Source: Alphaproteobacteria bacterium MarineAlpha10_Bin2
GTDB lineage: Bacteria; Pseudomonadota; Alphaproteobacteria; UBA828
Reading direction: 5' to 3'
Assembly (NCBI GenBank): GCA_002937555.1
Contig: PTKB01000187.1
Location: forward strand, 1 to 5,054
Length of the DNA stretch: 5,054 bases
Shown piece by piece: positions 1 to 5,054 of the stretch. Under the pieces are notes generated by a model, which saw nothing but the letters and a program-made list of their open reading frames with translations, was not told the origin of the DNA and ran no database searches. Position 1 is the stretch's first letter. Each line of letters opens with the position of its first letter. A program made the position numbers and the translations under genes.

Positions 1-201
1 GCAGAAGCGTACTGGCGTGCGCTGCCTGGTATCGTGGCGCACGGTTTCACGCATTTTCGTCTGGAAATCGCTGTCTATGCCGGCAAAGTGGATGGCCGCA
101 CCGCTGTCGACGGCATTTGGTGCCCGCCGGCGAAATTTACCGAGCATGCTTTATCCACGCTCAGCCGGAAAATAATCCGCCATGCCAAGAGCAGCGGCTA
201 A
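1..201 (+). CDS. mutY: A/G-specific adenine glycosylase MutY, C-terminal fragment
   Basis: This is the last 66 codons of a gene that begins left of the window, read in frame 1 and ending in TAA at 199-201. MutY removes adenine mispaired with 8-oxoguanine in base excision repair. The visible part matches the end of its NUDIX-like C-terminal domain, which recognises 8-oxoG: a GFTHF motif at fragment residues 15-19 (family HxFTHF), a following beta-strand pattern (RLEIAVYAG), then GIWCPP and a closing helix with LSTLSRKIIRH, as in other MutY tails. The catalytic helix-hairpin-helix and iron-sulfur domains lie outside the window and cannot be checked. The stop codon overlaps the stop of the convergent ccrM gene, so no separate terminator fits between them. 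The family call is fairly secure despite the short length. Confidence 0.85.
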   Translation, partial: AEAYWRALPGIVAHGFTHFRLEIAVYAGKVDGRTAVDGIWCPPAKFTEHALSTLSRKIIRHAKSSG

Positions 202-1307
202 GTCATCTCCTTGCGCACTTGGTCGCGCAAGCTGTCAATGGAGGTTAGGCCTCCCTTTTCATCGGCGACATACCAATAGGTCCAGCCATTACACGCCTTG
301 GCACCTTGGGCCATGGCGCCGATGCGGTGAATTGAGCCAGTGAGCGGGCCATGCGCCAGACTGCCGTCGGCGCGCACCCGTGCTTTGACACGCTTCATGC
401 GGTCGTAAAGGGTCTCGCCCGGTGCGATCAGGCCGCGCTCCAATAGGTTTCCAAACGGCACGCGTGGCTGATCGCGTTTGGCTTGCATGGTTTCGAGATC
501 GGCATCGGCCACAGGCACTACCTCGGTAATCCGTTGCATAGCAATTTCGGCATATTCGGTACTGCGCTCGATGCCAATCCAGCGCCGGCCCAAACGTTTT
601 GCGGTGGCGGCGGTAGTGCCCGAGCCGAGGAACGGATCTAGCACCACATCGCCGGGTTTGCTGGCGGCCAGAATGACCCGGTGTAACAACGCTTCCGGCT
701 TTTGCGTCGGATGCGCCTTGCGGCCGTTACGTTTCAGCCGCTCAGCACCGGTACACAGCGGCAGCAACCAATCGCTCCGCATTTGGATGTCTTCGTTGAG
801 CGACTTCATCGCCTCGTAATTAAAGGTATAGCCTTTGTGCTCGGCGCCTTTGGCGCACCAGATCAGCGTTTCCTGCGCGTTGGTGAAGCGCCGCCCGCGA
901 AAATTCGGCATCGGATTGGTCTTGCGCCACACCACATCATTCAAGAGCCAGAAGCCGATATCCTGCAACACCGTGCCAATGCGGTGAATATTATGGTAGC
1001 TGCCGATCACCCAGAGCGTGCCGGTATCCTTGAGGACGCGGCGCGCTTCGTGCAGCCACTCGCGGGTAAATCGGTCATAGGCGGCAAAATTTTCGAACTT
1101 GTCCCAGGCATCGTCGACCCCGTCGACGGGGCTGTTGTTAGGGCGCAGCAATTCGCCGCCGAGCTGAAGATTGTAAGGCGGATCGGCAAATATCAGGTCG
1201 ATCGAGTCGGCCTCGAGTCGGGTCATTTCGCGGATGCAGTCGCCGACAATGAGGCGCCCGCTTTCATCCCCCGTTTTTATTTTCTTGTGGCTCATGAGCG
1301 GCACCAT
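198..1307 (-). CDS. ccrM: CcrM-type DNA adenine-N6 methyltransferase (GANTC)
   Basis: The 369-residue product is a beta-class N6-adenine methyltransferase. The catalytic DPPYNLQLGG motif (residues 42-51) comes first, and the AdoMet-binding DPFLGSGTT motif (224-232) follows, with KAHPTQKP (198-205) just before it. Residues from about 280 to 365 form the extra C-terminal domain typical of CcrM: PFGNLLERGLIAPG, then GSIHRIGA and ACNGWTYWY. In Caulobacter CcrM this domain is needed for DNA binding. CcrM methylates adenine in GANTC after replication and acts as a cell-cycle signal in alphaproteobacteria; its length there is about 358 residues. The ATG at 1307 has a weak GGAG 12 nt upstream. An ATG at 1295 (MSHKK) is an alternative start with no better ribosome site. 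The gene lies 21 bp after rnhB, probably in one transcript, and three GANTC sites sit just upstream. The specificity is inferred from homology. Confidence 0.96.
   Translation of the reverse strand: MVPLMSHKKIKTGDESGRLIVGDCIREMTRLEADSIDLIFADPPYNLQLGGELLRPNNSPVDGVDDAWDKFENFAAYDRFTREWLHEARRVLKDTGTLWVIGSYHNIHRIGTVLQDIGFWLLNDVVWRKTNPMPNFRGRRFTNAQETLIWCAKGAEHKGYTFNYEAMKSLNEDIQMRSDWLLPLCTGAERLKRNGRKAHPTQKPEALLHRVILAASKPGDVVLDPFLGSGTTAATAKRLGRRWIGIERSTEYAEIAMQRITEVVPVADADLETMQAKRDQPRVPFGNLLERGLIAPGETLYDRMKRVKARVRADGSLAHGPLTGSIHRIGAMAQGAKACNGWTYWYVADEKGGLTSIDSLRDQVRKEMT
210..231. repeat. Inverted repeat inside the 3' end of ccrM
   Basis: CTTGCGC (210-216) and GCGCAAG (225-231) form a perfect 7-bp stem with an 8-nt loop, 9 nt after the mutY stop and within the last codons of ccrM. 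It could slow or end mutY transcription from the right side, but no T-run follows on either strand, so it is not a standard intrinsic terminator. It may simply be coding sequence. Confidence 0.3.
1118..1131. repeat. 14-bp perfect palindrome in ccrM
   Basis: CCCCGTCGACGGGG is a perfect GC-rich palindrome in the ccrM coding region, where the - strand encodes the P-V-D-G-V stretch near residue 60. A second GTCGAC overlaps its left side at 1113-1118. The protein sequence is well conserved here in the family, so codon constraint may explain it; no function is apparent. Confidence 0.5.
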
Positions 1308-1317
1308 GGCGCACTCG

Positions 1318-1352
1318 GACTCCGCACGTCAAGTCTTTGATTCGGCAGACTC
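1318..1352. promoter_or_regulatory. Cluster of three GANTC sites upstream of ccrM
   Basis: GANTC occurs at 1318-1322, 1339-1343 and 1348-1352, across the end of rnhB and the 21-bp gap before ccrM. The nearest site overlaps the presumed GGAG ribosome site. GANTC is the CcrM target, and the Caulobacter ccrM promoter region is known to carry GANTC sites whose methylation state affects its timing. I see no clear -35/-10 pair or CtrA box (TTAA-N7-TTAA) here, so a regulatory role is inferred from position and density only. Confidence 0.4.
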
Positions 1353-1952
1353 TTCCAACAGCTTGCGGATGGGCGCAAAAGACCGCCGGTGATGCGGCGT
1401 CACGCCGCGCCGCGCCAGTGCCTGGCGATGCTGCTCGGTGCCGTAGCCGAAATTCCGCTCCCAGCTATATCCCGGATGGTGGGCGGCAAGCTCGGTCATA
1501 TACCTGTCCCGCGTCACTTTGGCGACGATCGAAGCGGCGGCGATGGAATAGCTTTTGGCGTCGCCTTTCACCACGCAATGGACCGGACAAGGTAGAGTGG
1601 GCGCGCGGTTGCCGTCGACAAGTGCCGCGTCCGGAATTTGGGCGAGCGCCTGCATGGCACGCACCATGGCGAGATGGGTGGCGGCGAGAATATTCAGCTC
1701 GTCAATTTCCGCTACGCTGGCCTGGCCTTCTCCGACCAGCGCCACTTGCAGCAGTTCGGGAAAGACCGCCTCGCGTTGGGCTTTGGAGAGCTGTTTCGAA
1801 TCCGTTACCCGCGAAGCCAATGCGTCGGGCAGTCCCGCCGCGGGGAATATCACCGCAGCGGCGTGCACGGGCCCCGCCCAGGGGCCTCGTCCCGCTTCAT
1901 CGATGCCGGCAACGCTGCCGCCCAATTCACGCTCGAGAGAAAAATCAGGCAC
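1329..1952 (-). CDS. rnhB: Ribonuclease HII
   Basis: RNase HII cuts 5' of ribonucleotides embedded in DNA and starts ribonucleotide excision repair; it also cuts RNA in RNA:DNA hybrids. From the proposed start the protein is 207 residues, the usual size. The family signature GIDEAGRGPWAGPV is at 17-30, with metal-binding D18 and E19. DSKQLS is at 51-56, D113 lies in VDGN, and D131 lies in KGDAKSYSIAAASIVAKV, completing the D-E-D-D set. The frame stays open to an ATG at 2066, but that would add 38 residues unlike the family and overlap the antiporter gene by 122 bp. The GTG at 1952 gives VPDFSLEREL, close to common alphaproteobacterial RNase HII N-termini, and overlaps the antiporter stop by 8 bp. 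No good Shine-Dalgarno is seen, so translational coupling is likely. ccrM follows after 21 bp. Confidence 0.95.
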   Translation of the reverse strand: MPDFSLERELGGSVAGIDEAGRGPWAGPVHAAAVIFPAAGLPDALASRVTDSKQLSKAQREAVFPELLQVALVGEGQASVAEIDELNILAATHLAMVRAMQALAQIPDAALVDGNRAPTLPCPVHCVVKGDAKSYSIAAASIVAKVTRDRYMTELAAHHPGYSWERNFGYGTEQHRQALARRGVTPHHRRSFAPIRKLLEESAESKT

Positions 1953-3399
1953 GGCGCTTGTAGGCAGTGCGCTCGGGCGGCAGCACTTCTCCACTGAGGG
2001 GTGCTGCCTCGTCGTCGTTAATGGGCGCTGGGCGGGACTGTTTCCGCGTGCGCCATGTCTCGGCATGTTTTATAAAGCGCGTGAGCCTTGCCGCGATATC
2101 GCTTGAACGCCACGCATAGGTGCGCATTCGATGGAGCGCGGACACGCCGCCGCGCGCCGCCAATTTGGTATTGCGCGCAAACGAGCGTGCTTCCTTTTCG
2201 TATATTCCAAGCAGCAAATCATCGAGGCGCCAAATGCCGCCCGCCGTCAAATGTTTCAAGCGCCGCGCCGTCATCAGCCAGAGCGGGCTCACCATCAGGC
2301 TGAGCGCGATTACCGCGACGATTAGGCGGTGTCCTTCGATGCCAACCGCCGCTACGGCGACGCCGGCGCCAGCAAGAACGAAGGAAAATTCACCGACCTG
2401 GCTGAGCAAGATGCCGGCGACAAAGGCGCGCGGCCAAGGTTCTCCCAGAAGCCGCAAGATGACGACGTTCACGCCGGATTTTACCAACAACACAAGGACG
2501 AGAAGGACGACAACGGTGGCGAAATTTTCCCAAATATAGGCGAGGTCGATCAGCAGGCCGATGGAGAGGAAGAAGACCATCGCGAGGACGCCCTGAATCG
2601 GCTCGGTGGCGCGGATCATCTGGCGGCGCTCATGCGTCGAGCCGATGGCAAGGCCGGCGATAAAGGCGCCGAAGGCGGCGGTCAGGCCGATGAAATCGGA
2701 TACCGCAGCGAGCGCCAAACAGCAGCCGAGTGCTGCCAGCGGCACGATTTCCTGGTGTCGTCGGGCAAGGGCGCTGAACGGAAGGCTAAGCTTTTCGCGC
2801 CGGCTGAGATACCAGATCAACGCTGCAAGCATACCGATGGCAGCGAGGAACCCCGGAATCGTGCTCCAGTTCAGTCCGCCCTCCGCCGCCATGCCGTTCA
2901 AGAGCAGCAGCATTGGTACCACCGCCAAATCCTGGGCGATAAGGATTCCGACCACAATGCGCCCGGTTTCACTCCGGAGTTCGCCGATTTCCTCCAGCAT
3001 TTTTATGGCCACAGCCGTGCTTGACAGACTGACAACGAAACCGAGTAGCACGGCGAGTTCGAGCGGCCATCCGAGGAGGCGCGACAAAGCAAGGGTAATG
3101 ACGGTGGCGATTGCGATCTGCATCGCCGCCGCCATCAGGGCGACTTTCCATATTGTGCGAAAGGCGCGCAAAGAAAGTTTCATGGCGATGACGAAGAGCA
3201 GCATCAACACGCCGAGTTCGGCCAGCATTGCCACCCAATCGCGATTTTCCACCAGCCCGAGGGCGCTTGGGCCGAGAATCACGCCGGCCAGGATGTATCC
3301 GACAAGGGCGGGTTGCTTGAAGCGCGCGAAACCAAGGCCGCACAAGAGAGCGGCGAGGGCGACGACAGCCAATTGGCCAAGTTCCGAATGGAACAGCAT
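1945..3399 (-). CDS. CPA2/Kef-type monovalent cation:proton antiporter
   Basis: This 484-residue inner-membrane protein has roughly 12-13 hydrophobic segments between residues 8 and 376. It shows CPA2 hallmarks: QPALVGYILAGVILGP (29-44), AELGVLMLLFVIAMKLSLR (60-78), the LSSTAVAIK stretch (125-133) near the unwound helix, QDLAVVP with Q156-D157 in the ion-binding helix, GAFIAGLAIG (244-253), FFLSIGLLID (276-285) and SQVGEFSFVLA (333-343). The family exchanges K+ or Na+ for protons and serves pH and ion balance; the substrate cannot be set from sequence. After about residue 380 comes a hydrophilic, Arg/Lys-rich tail of about 100 residues. No GxGxxG Rossmann motif is visible, so the RCK/TrkA-N domain of true KefB/KefC appears absent. 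The ATG at 3399 gives a normal N-terminus (MLFHSELGQL), but the ribosome site is weak. The stop overlaps the proposed rnhB start. Confidence 0.93.
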   Translation of the reverse strand: MLFHSELGQLAVVALAALLCGLGFARFKQPALVGYILAGVILGPSALGLVENRDWVAMLAELGVLMLLFVIAMKLSLRAFRTIWKVALMAAAMQIAIATVITLALSRLLGWPLELAVLLGFVVSLSSTAVAIKMLEEIGELRSETGRIVVGILIAQDLAVVPMLLLLNGMAAEGGLNWSTIPGFLAAIGMLAALIWYLSRREKLSLPFSALARRHQEIVPLAALGCCLALAAVSDFIGLTAAFGAFIAGLAIGSTHERRQMIRATEPIQGVLAMVFFLSIGLLIDLAYIWENFATVVVLLVLVLLVKSGVNVVILRLLGEPWPRAFVAGILLSQVGEFSFVLAGAGVAVAAVGIEGHRLIVAVIALSLMVSPLWLMTARRLKHLTAGGIWRLDDLLLGIYEKEARSFARNTKLAARGGVSALHRMRTYAWRSSDIAARLTRFIKHAETWRTRKQSRPAPINDDEAAPLSGEVLPPERTAYKRRA

Positions 3400-3443
3400 G
3401 TCAGGCAGATCGTGCCATATATTTATGTTAGACGTTAGCCCAA

Positions 3444-3453
3444 GATTATAATC
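3444..3453. promoter_or_regulatory. TATAAT-containing palindrome, likely antiporter promoter -10
   Basis: The perfect 10-bp palindrome GATTATAATC reads TATAAT on both strands. On the - strand this consensus -10 (3450-3445) lies 45 bp before the antiporter ATG, inside the only AT-rich gap between the radical SAM gene and the antiporter. No TTGACA-like -35 is visible at 16-18 bp spacing, so the promoter call is tentative. The leader of about 40 nt shows no strong hairpin or ribosome site. Confidence 0.35.
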
Positions 3454-3507
3454 CTTTGAATTACAATAATTTTAATTGATCACCTTCTTTCGGAGGCGGA
3501 CAAAAAC

Positions 3508-3522
3508 GACTCGAGTCGAGTC
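3508..3522. repeat. Three back-to-back GANTC sites
   Basis: The 15 bases GACTCGAGTCGAGTC are three contiguous CcrM sites (3508-3512, 3513-3517, 3518-3522) inside the 3' part of the radical SAM gene, where they encode part of RLDSSRF. They lie 109 bp before the antiporter start codon, upstream of the presumed promoter. They may be chance in Ser/Arg codons; their only visible link to function is the ccrM gene in the same window. Confidence 0.6.
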
Positions 3523-4060
3523 GCAAGGGAGGGCTGTCCAGACCGTATTTCTTCTTTGCCGAGCGAAACCGACGGGCGAGCAATTCGGCGCTCGGGCCGG
3601 AACCGGTTTGGCGCAATCCGAAACCGGAACGGTAATGTCGGCCGGCATGCATGTCGCGCATGCGGCTCATGACGTGGCGGGCGCGATTTGGGGTGTGCAG
3701 TTGCAACCACTCCTCGAATAAATCTTTGATCTCGAGCGGCAAGCGCAGCAGAATGTAGGCAGCCTCAATTGCTCCCGCATCAGCGGCAGCTTCGAAAATG
3801 GCCTCCAACTCGGTTTCATTAAGCGCTGGAATGACCGGCGCGAAGTTAACGCCGGTAGGAACCCCGGCTTCGCTCAGAGCGCGAATGGCGGCAAGGCGCT
3901 TTGCCGGCGTCGCCGCGCGCGGCTCCAGGCGCCGTGCCAATTCTCGATCCAACGTGGTAACGGAGAGGACAACCTTGACTAGATTTCTCCGCGCCATCGA
4001 CGTCAAGATATCGAGGTCGCGCGTTATCAATGCGGACTTGGTGACGATTCCGACCGGATG

Positions 4061-4063
4061 TTA
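4061..4063 (-). other. In-frame ochre codon interrupting the radical SAM gene
   Basis: The - strand reads CAA TAC TAA CAT CCG, that is Q-Y-stop-H-P. Homologues as I recall them run through here with a residue such as Arg before HPVGIVTKS. One base change from CAA, AAA or GAA would create TAA. The next base is C, a relatively leaky stop context, but UAA is the tightest stop codon. No SECIS-like element or pyrrolysine context was evident. Confidence 0.85.
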
Positions 4064-4576
4064 GTATTGAGAAAGCACGGAAAGAATGTCGCGGGTAATT
4101 TCAAGGCGGCGCTCAGTCGGTTGATAGGGATCGGTATTGGTGCCAAGCGCGATCATGCGGCATTTGTATCCCGGATGGCATAATTCCCGTGATAATTGTT
4201 CTGGAGCGTCATGTTTGGCGAATATCCGGCTCTCGAAGTCCTGTCCCGGAGAGAGGCCGAGAAAGGCATGGGTAGGCCGGGCGTAGCAATAAACGCAGCC
4301 ATGTTCGCAGCCGCGATAGGCGTTGATCGAACGGTCGAAACCGAGGTCGGGCGAGGCGTTGCGGGTGATAACAGTGCGGCTATGGTCCGCCTGAACGATG
4401 GTTTGCAGCTTTTCCAGCGGCTCTTCGAGATTGCCCCAGCCGTCGTCGCACGCCTCGCCGGCATGGCGCTCGTATCGCCCCGCCCGGTTGCTGGCAGCCC
4501 CTCGCCCCTTGCGCGCCTCGCGCACCAGGAGGTTGTCAATCAAATCTGCGTTCTTTGAATAGTCTAGGCCAGCCAT

Positions 4577-4675
4577 CAGGTATCATAGCCCAGTTTCGGA
4601 ACAAATAAAGAACATTTTGACGCAGCACCCGCTTACGGGCATGGTGCGTGCGGTATTTCGGAATGGAGAAGGCAT
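4577..4675. promoter_or_regulatory. Divergent promoter region, radical SAM gene / glycosyltransferase
   Basis: These 99 bp separate two divergent genes and should carry both promoters. On the + strand, TTGACG at 4617-4622 is a fair -35 for the glycosyltransferase, but the position 17 bp on (CATGGT) is a poor -10. On the - strand, TATGAT lies only 5 nt before the radical SAM ATG, which would give an almost leaderless message. A small CCCG-CTTA-CGGG hairpin occupies 4628-4639. None of these is strong enough to fix a start site. Confidence 0.4.
4665..4668 (+). promoter_or_regulatory. Ribosome binding site deciding a TTG start
   Basis: GGAG, within GGAGAAGG, stands 7 nt before the TTG at 4676. 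No ATG or GTG is found in that frame between about 4598 and 4676, so this site supports TTG as the start codon of the glycosyltransferase. Confidence 0.7.
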
Positions 4676-5054
4676 TTGCTCAGTGTCGTGATCCCCTGCC
4701 TTAACTCGGCGCCGACATTGGCCGCGACATTGGTCAGCCTTGAAATCGAACTTGTCGGTGTCGATTACGAAATTCTTGTGGTTGATGGCGGGTCAGCGGA
4801 CGCCAGCCAGGCCATCGCGGAGGCGAAAGGCGTCAGGTTCATGTCCGCCGCGCGCGGCCGAGGAGCGCAGCTGGCTGCAGGGGGACGGGCGGCAGGGGGC
4901 GATTGGCTGCTGTTCCTGCATGCTGACACGGTATTGGGCGAGGGTTGGCGGTCGGAAGCGTCGGTGTTTATGGCGGATTCGGAGAACGCCCGGCGGGCCG
5001 GCGTGTTTCGGCTCTCATTCGACGATGGTGCACGCGCTGCGCGCCGGTTGGAAG
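4676..5054 (+). CDS. GT2 family glycosyltransferase, TIGR04283 type, N-terminal fragment
   Basis: The first 126 codons are visible and the gene runs off the right edge. The product begins LSVVIPCLN, the first beta-strand of the GT-A fold, then EILVVDGGSADAS (32-44) with nucleotide-sugar-binding D37, AARGRGAQLAAG (58-69), and LLFLHADT (78-85), whose D84 is the expected metal-binding DxD equivalent. The series VDGGS, RGRGxQ, LFLHADT and a later GVFRLSFDD (109-117) is characteristic of the TIGR04283 group ('rSAM/selenodomain-associated transferase 2'), usually about 220-240 residues. The donor and acceptor are unknown. No signal peptide or membrane segment is visible; it is probably cytoplasmic. 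The usual LNE has Ser in place of Glu at residue 11. The TTG start is chosen because GGAG lies 7 nt upstream and homology begins at once. It is divergent from the radical SAM gene. Confidence 0.88.
   Translation, partial: MLSVVIPCLNSAPTLAATLVSLEIELVGVDYEILVVDGGSADASQAIAEAKGVRFMSAARGRGAQLAAGGRAAGGDWLLFLHADTVLGEGWRSEASVFMADSENARRAGVFRLSFDDGARAARRLE

Larger units (their letters stand above)
3461..4576 (-). pseudogene. PA0069-type radical SAM gene with an in-frame TAA
   Basis: Read through one TAA, this is a 371-codon gene, about full length for the PA0069 family, which is distantly related to spore photoproduct lyase (SplB). The first 171 codons give GRGAASNRAGRYE (24-36), the iron-sulfur motif YRGCEHGCVYCYARP with C90, C94 and C97, and IALGTNTDPYQPTER (142-156). 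Codon 172 is TAA (4063-4061). The same frame then continues with HPVGIVTKSALITRDLD, GVNFAPVIPALNE and a family-like end, FCPPPKEGDQLKLL. No shift of frame is needed, and nothing else looks decayed. The stop separates the iron-sulfur half from the rest of the barrel, so neither half should be active alone. A TTG at 4030 could restart translation but has no ribosome site. It may be a recent nonsense mutation, a sequencing error or readthrough. The family's reaction is not known to me. Confidence 0.85.

Noticed and set aside
151..159. TTATCCACG, one mismatch from a DnaA box
   Set aside because: It is a single isolated copy inside mutY codons with no second box or AT-rich unwinding region nearby, so an origin or DnaA control is not supported.
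1327..1332. TTGACG on the - strand as a -35 for ccrM
   Set aside because: A -10 at normal spacing would fall on the ccrM start codon (sequence CCATGG), which is a poor match.
702..1340. + strand open frame of 212 codons opposite ccrM
   Set aside because: It lies wholly opposite the conserved methyltransferase domain, has no recognisable motif and no convincing ribosome site.
2329..3024. Long + strand open frame (231 codons) opposite the antiporter, and another at 2606-3451
   Set aside because: Both are antisense shadows of a clear transmembrane protein; their hydrophilic, low-complexity products are what the reverse of hydrophobic codons gives, and no domain is recognisable.
3461..4030. Separate 189-codon gene starting at TTG 4030
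   Set aside because: The same frame continues upstream with conserved radical SAM sequence to the TAA at 4061; no ribosome site precedes the TTG, so it is the downstream half of a broken gene.
4153..4558. Open frames on both strands overlapping the radical SAM N-terminal half
   Set aside because: They are out of frame with the conserved CX3CX2C-containing reading and show no family features.

Overview
The window looks like chromosomal DNA of an alphaproteobacterium. The main reason is a full-length CcrM-type GANTC adenine methyltransferase with the Caulobacter-style C-terminal domain, placed directly after rnhB and tail-to-tail with mutY. As far as I recall, this neighbourhood is common in that class. 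Base composition is moderately GC-rich, genes are tightly packed, and I see no phage, IS, CRISPR or tRNA sequence.

Layout, left to right: (1) 1-201, + strand, the last 66 codons of mutY; its stop overlaps the ccrM stop by 4 bp. (2) 198-1307, - strand, ccrM. (3) 1329-1952, - strand, rnhB (RNase HII), probably from a GTG that overlaps the end of the next gene. (4) 1945-3399, - strand, a CPA2/Kef-type monovalent cation:proton antiporter without a recognisable RCK domain. (5) 3400-3460, a short AT-rich gap that probably holds the antiporter promoter. (6) 3461-4576, - strand, a PA0069-type radical SAM gene cut by one in-frame TAA. (7) 4577-4675, a divergent promoter region. (8) 4676-5054, + strand, the start of a GT2 glycosyltransferase of the TIGR04283 type, running off the window.

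The antiporter, rnhB and ccrM read as one leftward transcription unit with an 8-bp overlap and a 21-bp gap; the radical SAM gene may feed into it. MutY (A:8-oxoG repair), RNase HII (ribonucleotide removal from DNA) and CcrM (methylation after replication) share a genome-maintenance theme. The antiporter, radical SAM gene and glycosyltransferase have no evident link to it.

I did not find a convincing new multi-gene system. The points most worth checking are the single ochre codon in an otherwise intact radical SAM gene, and the clustering of CcrM's own target sites (GANTC) just upstream of ccrM and in a back-to-back triplet inside the radical SAM gene.
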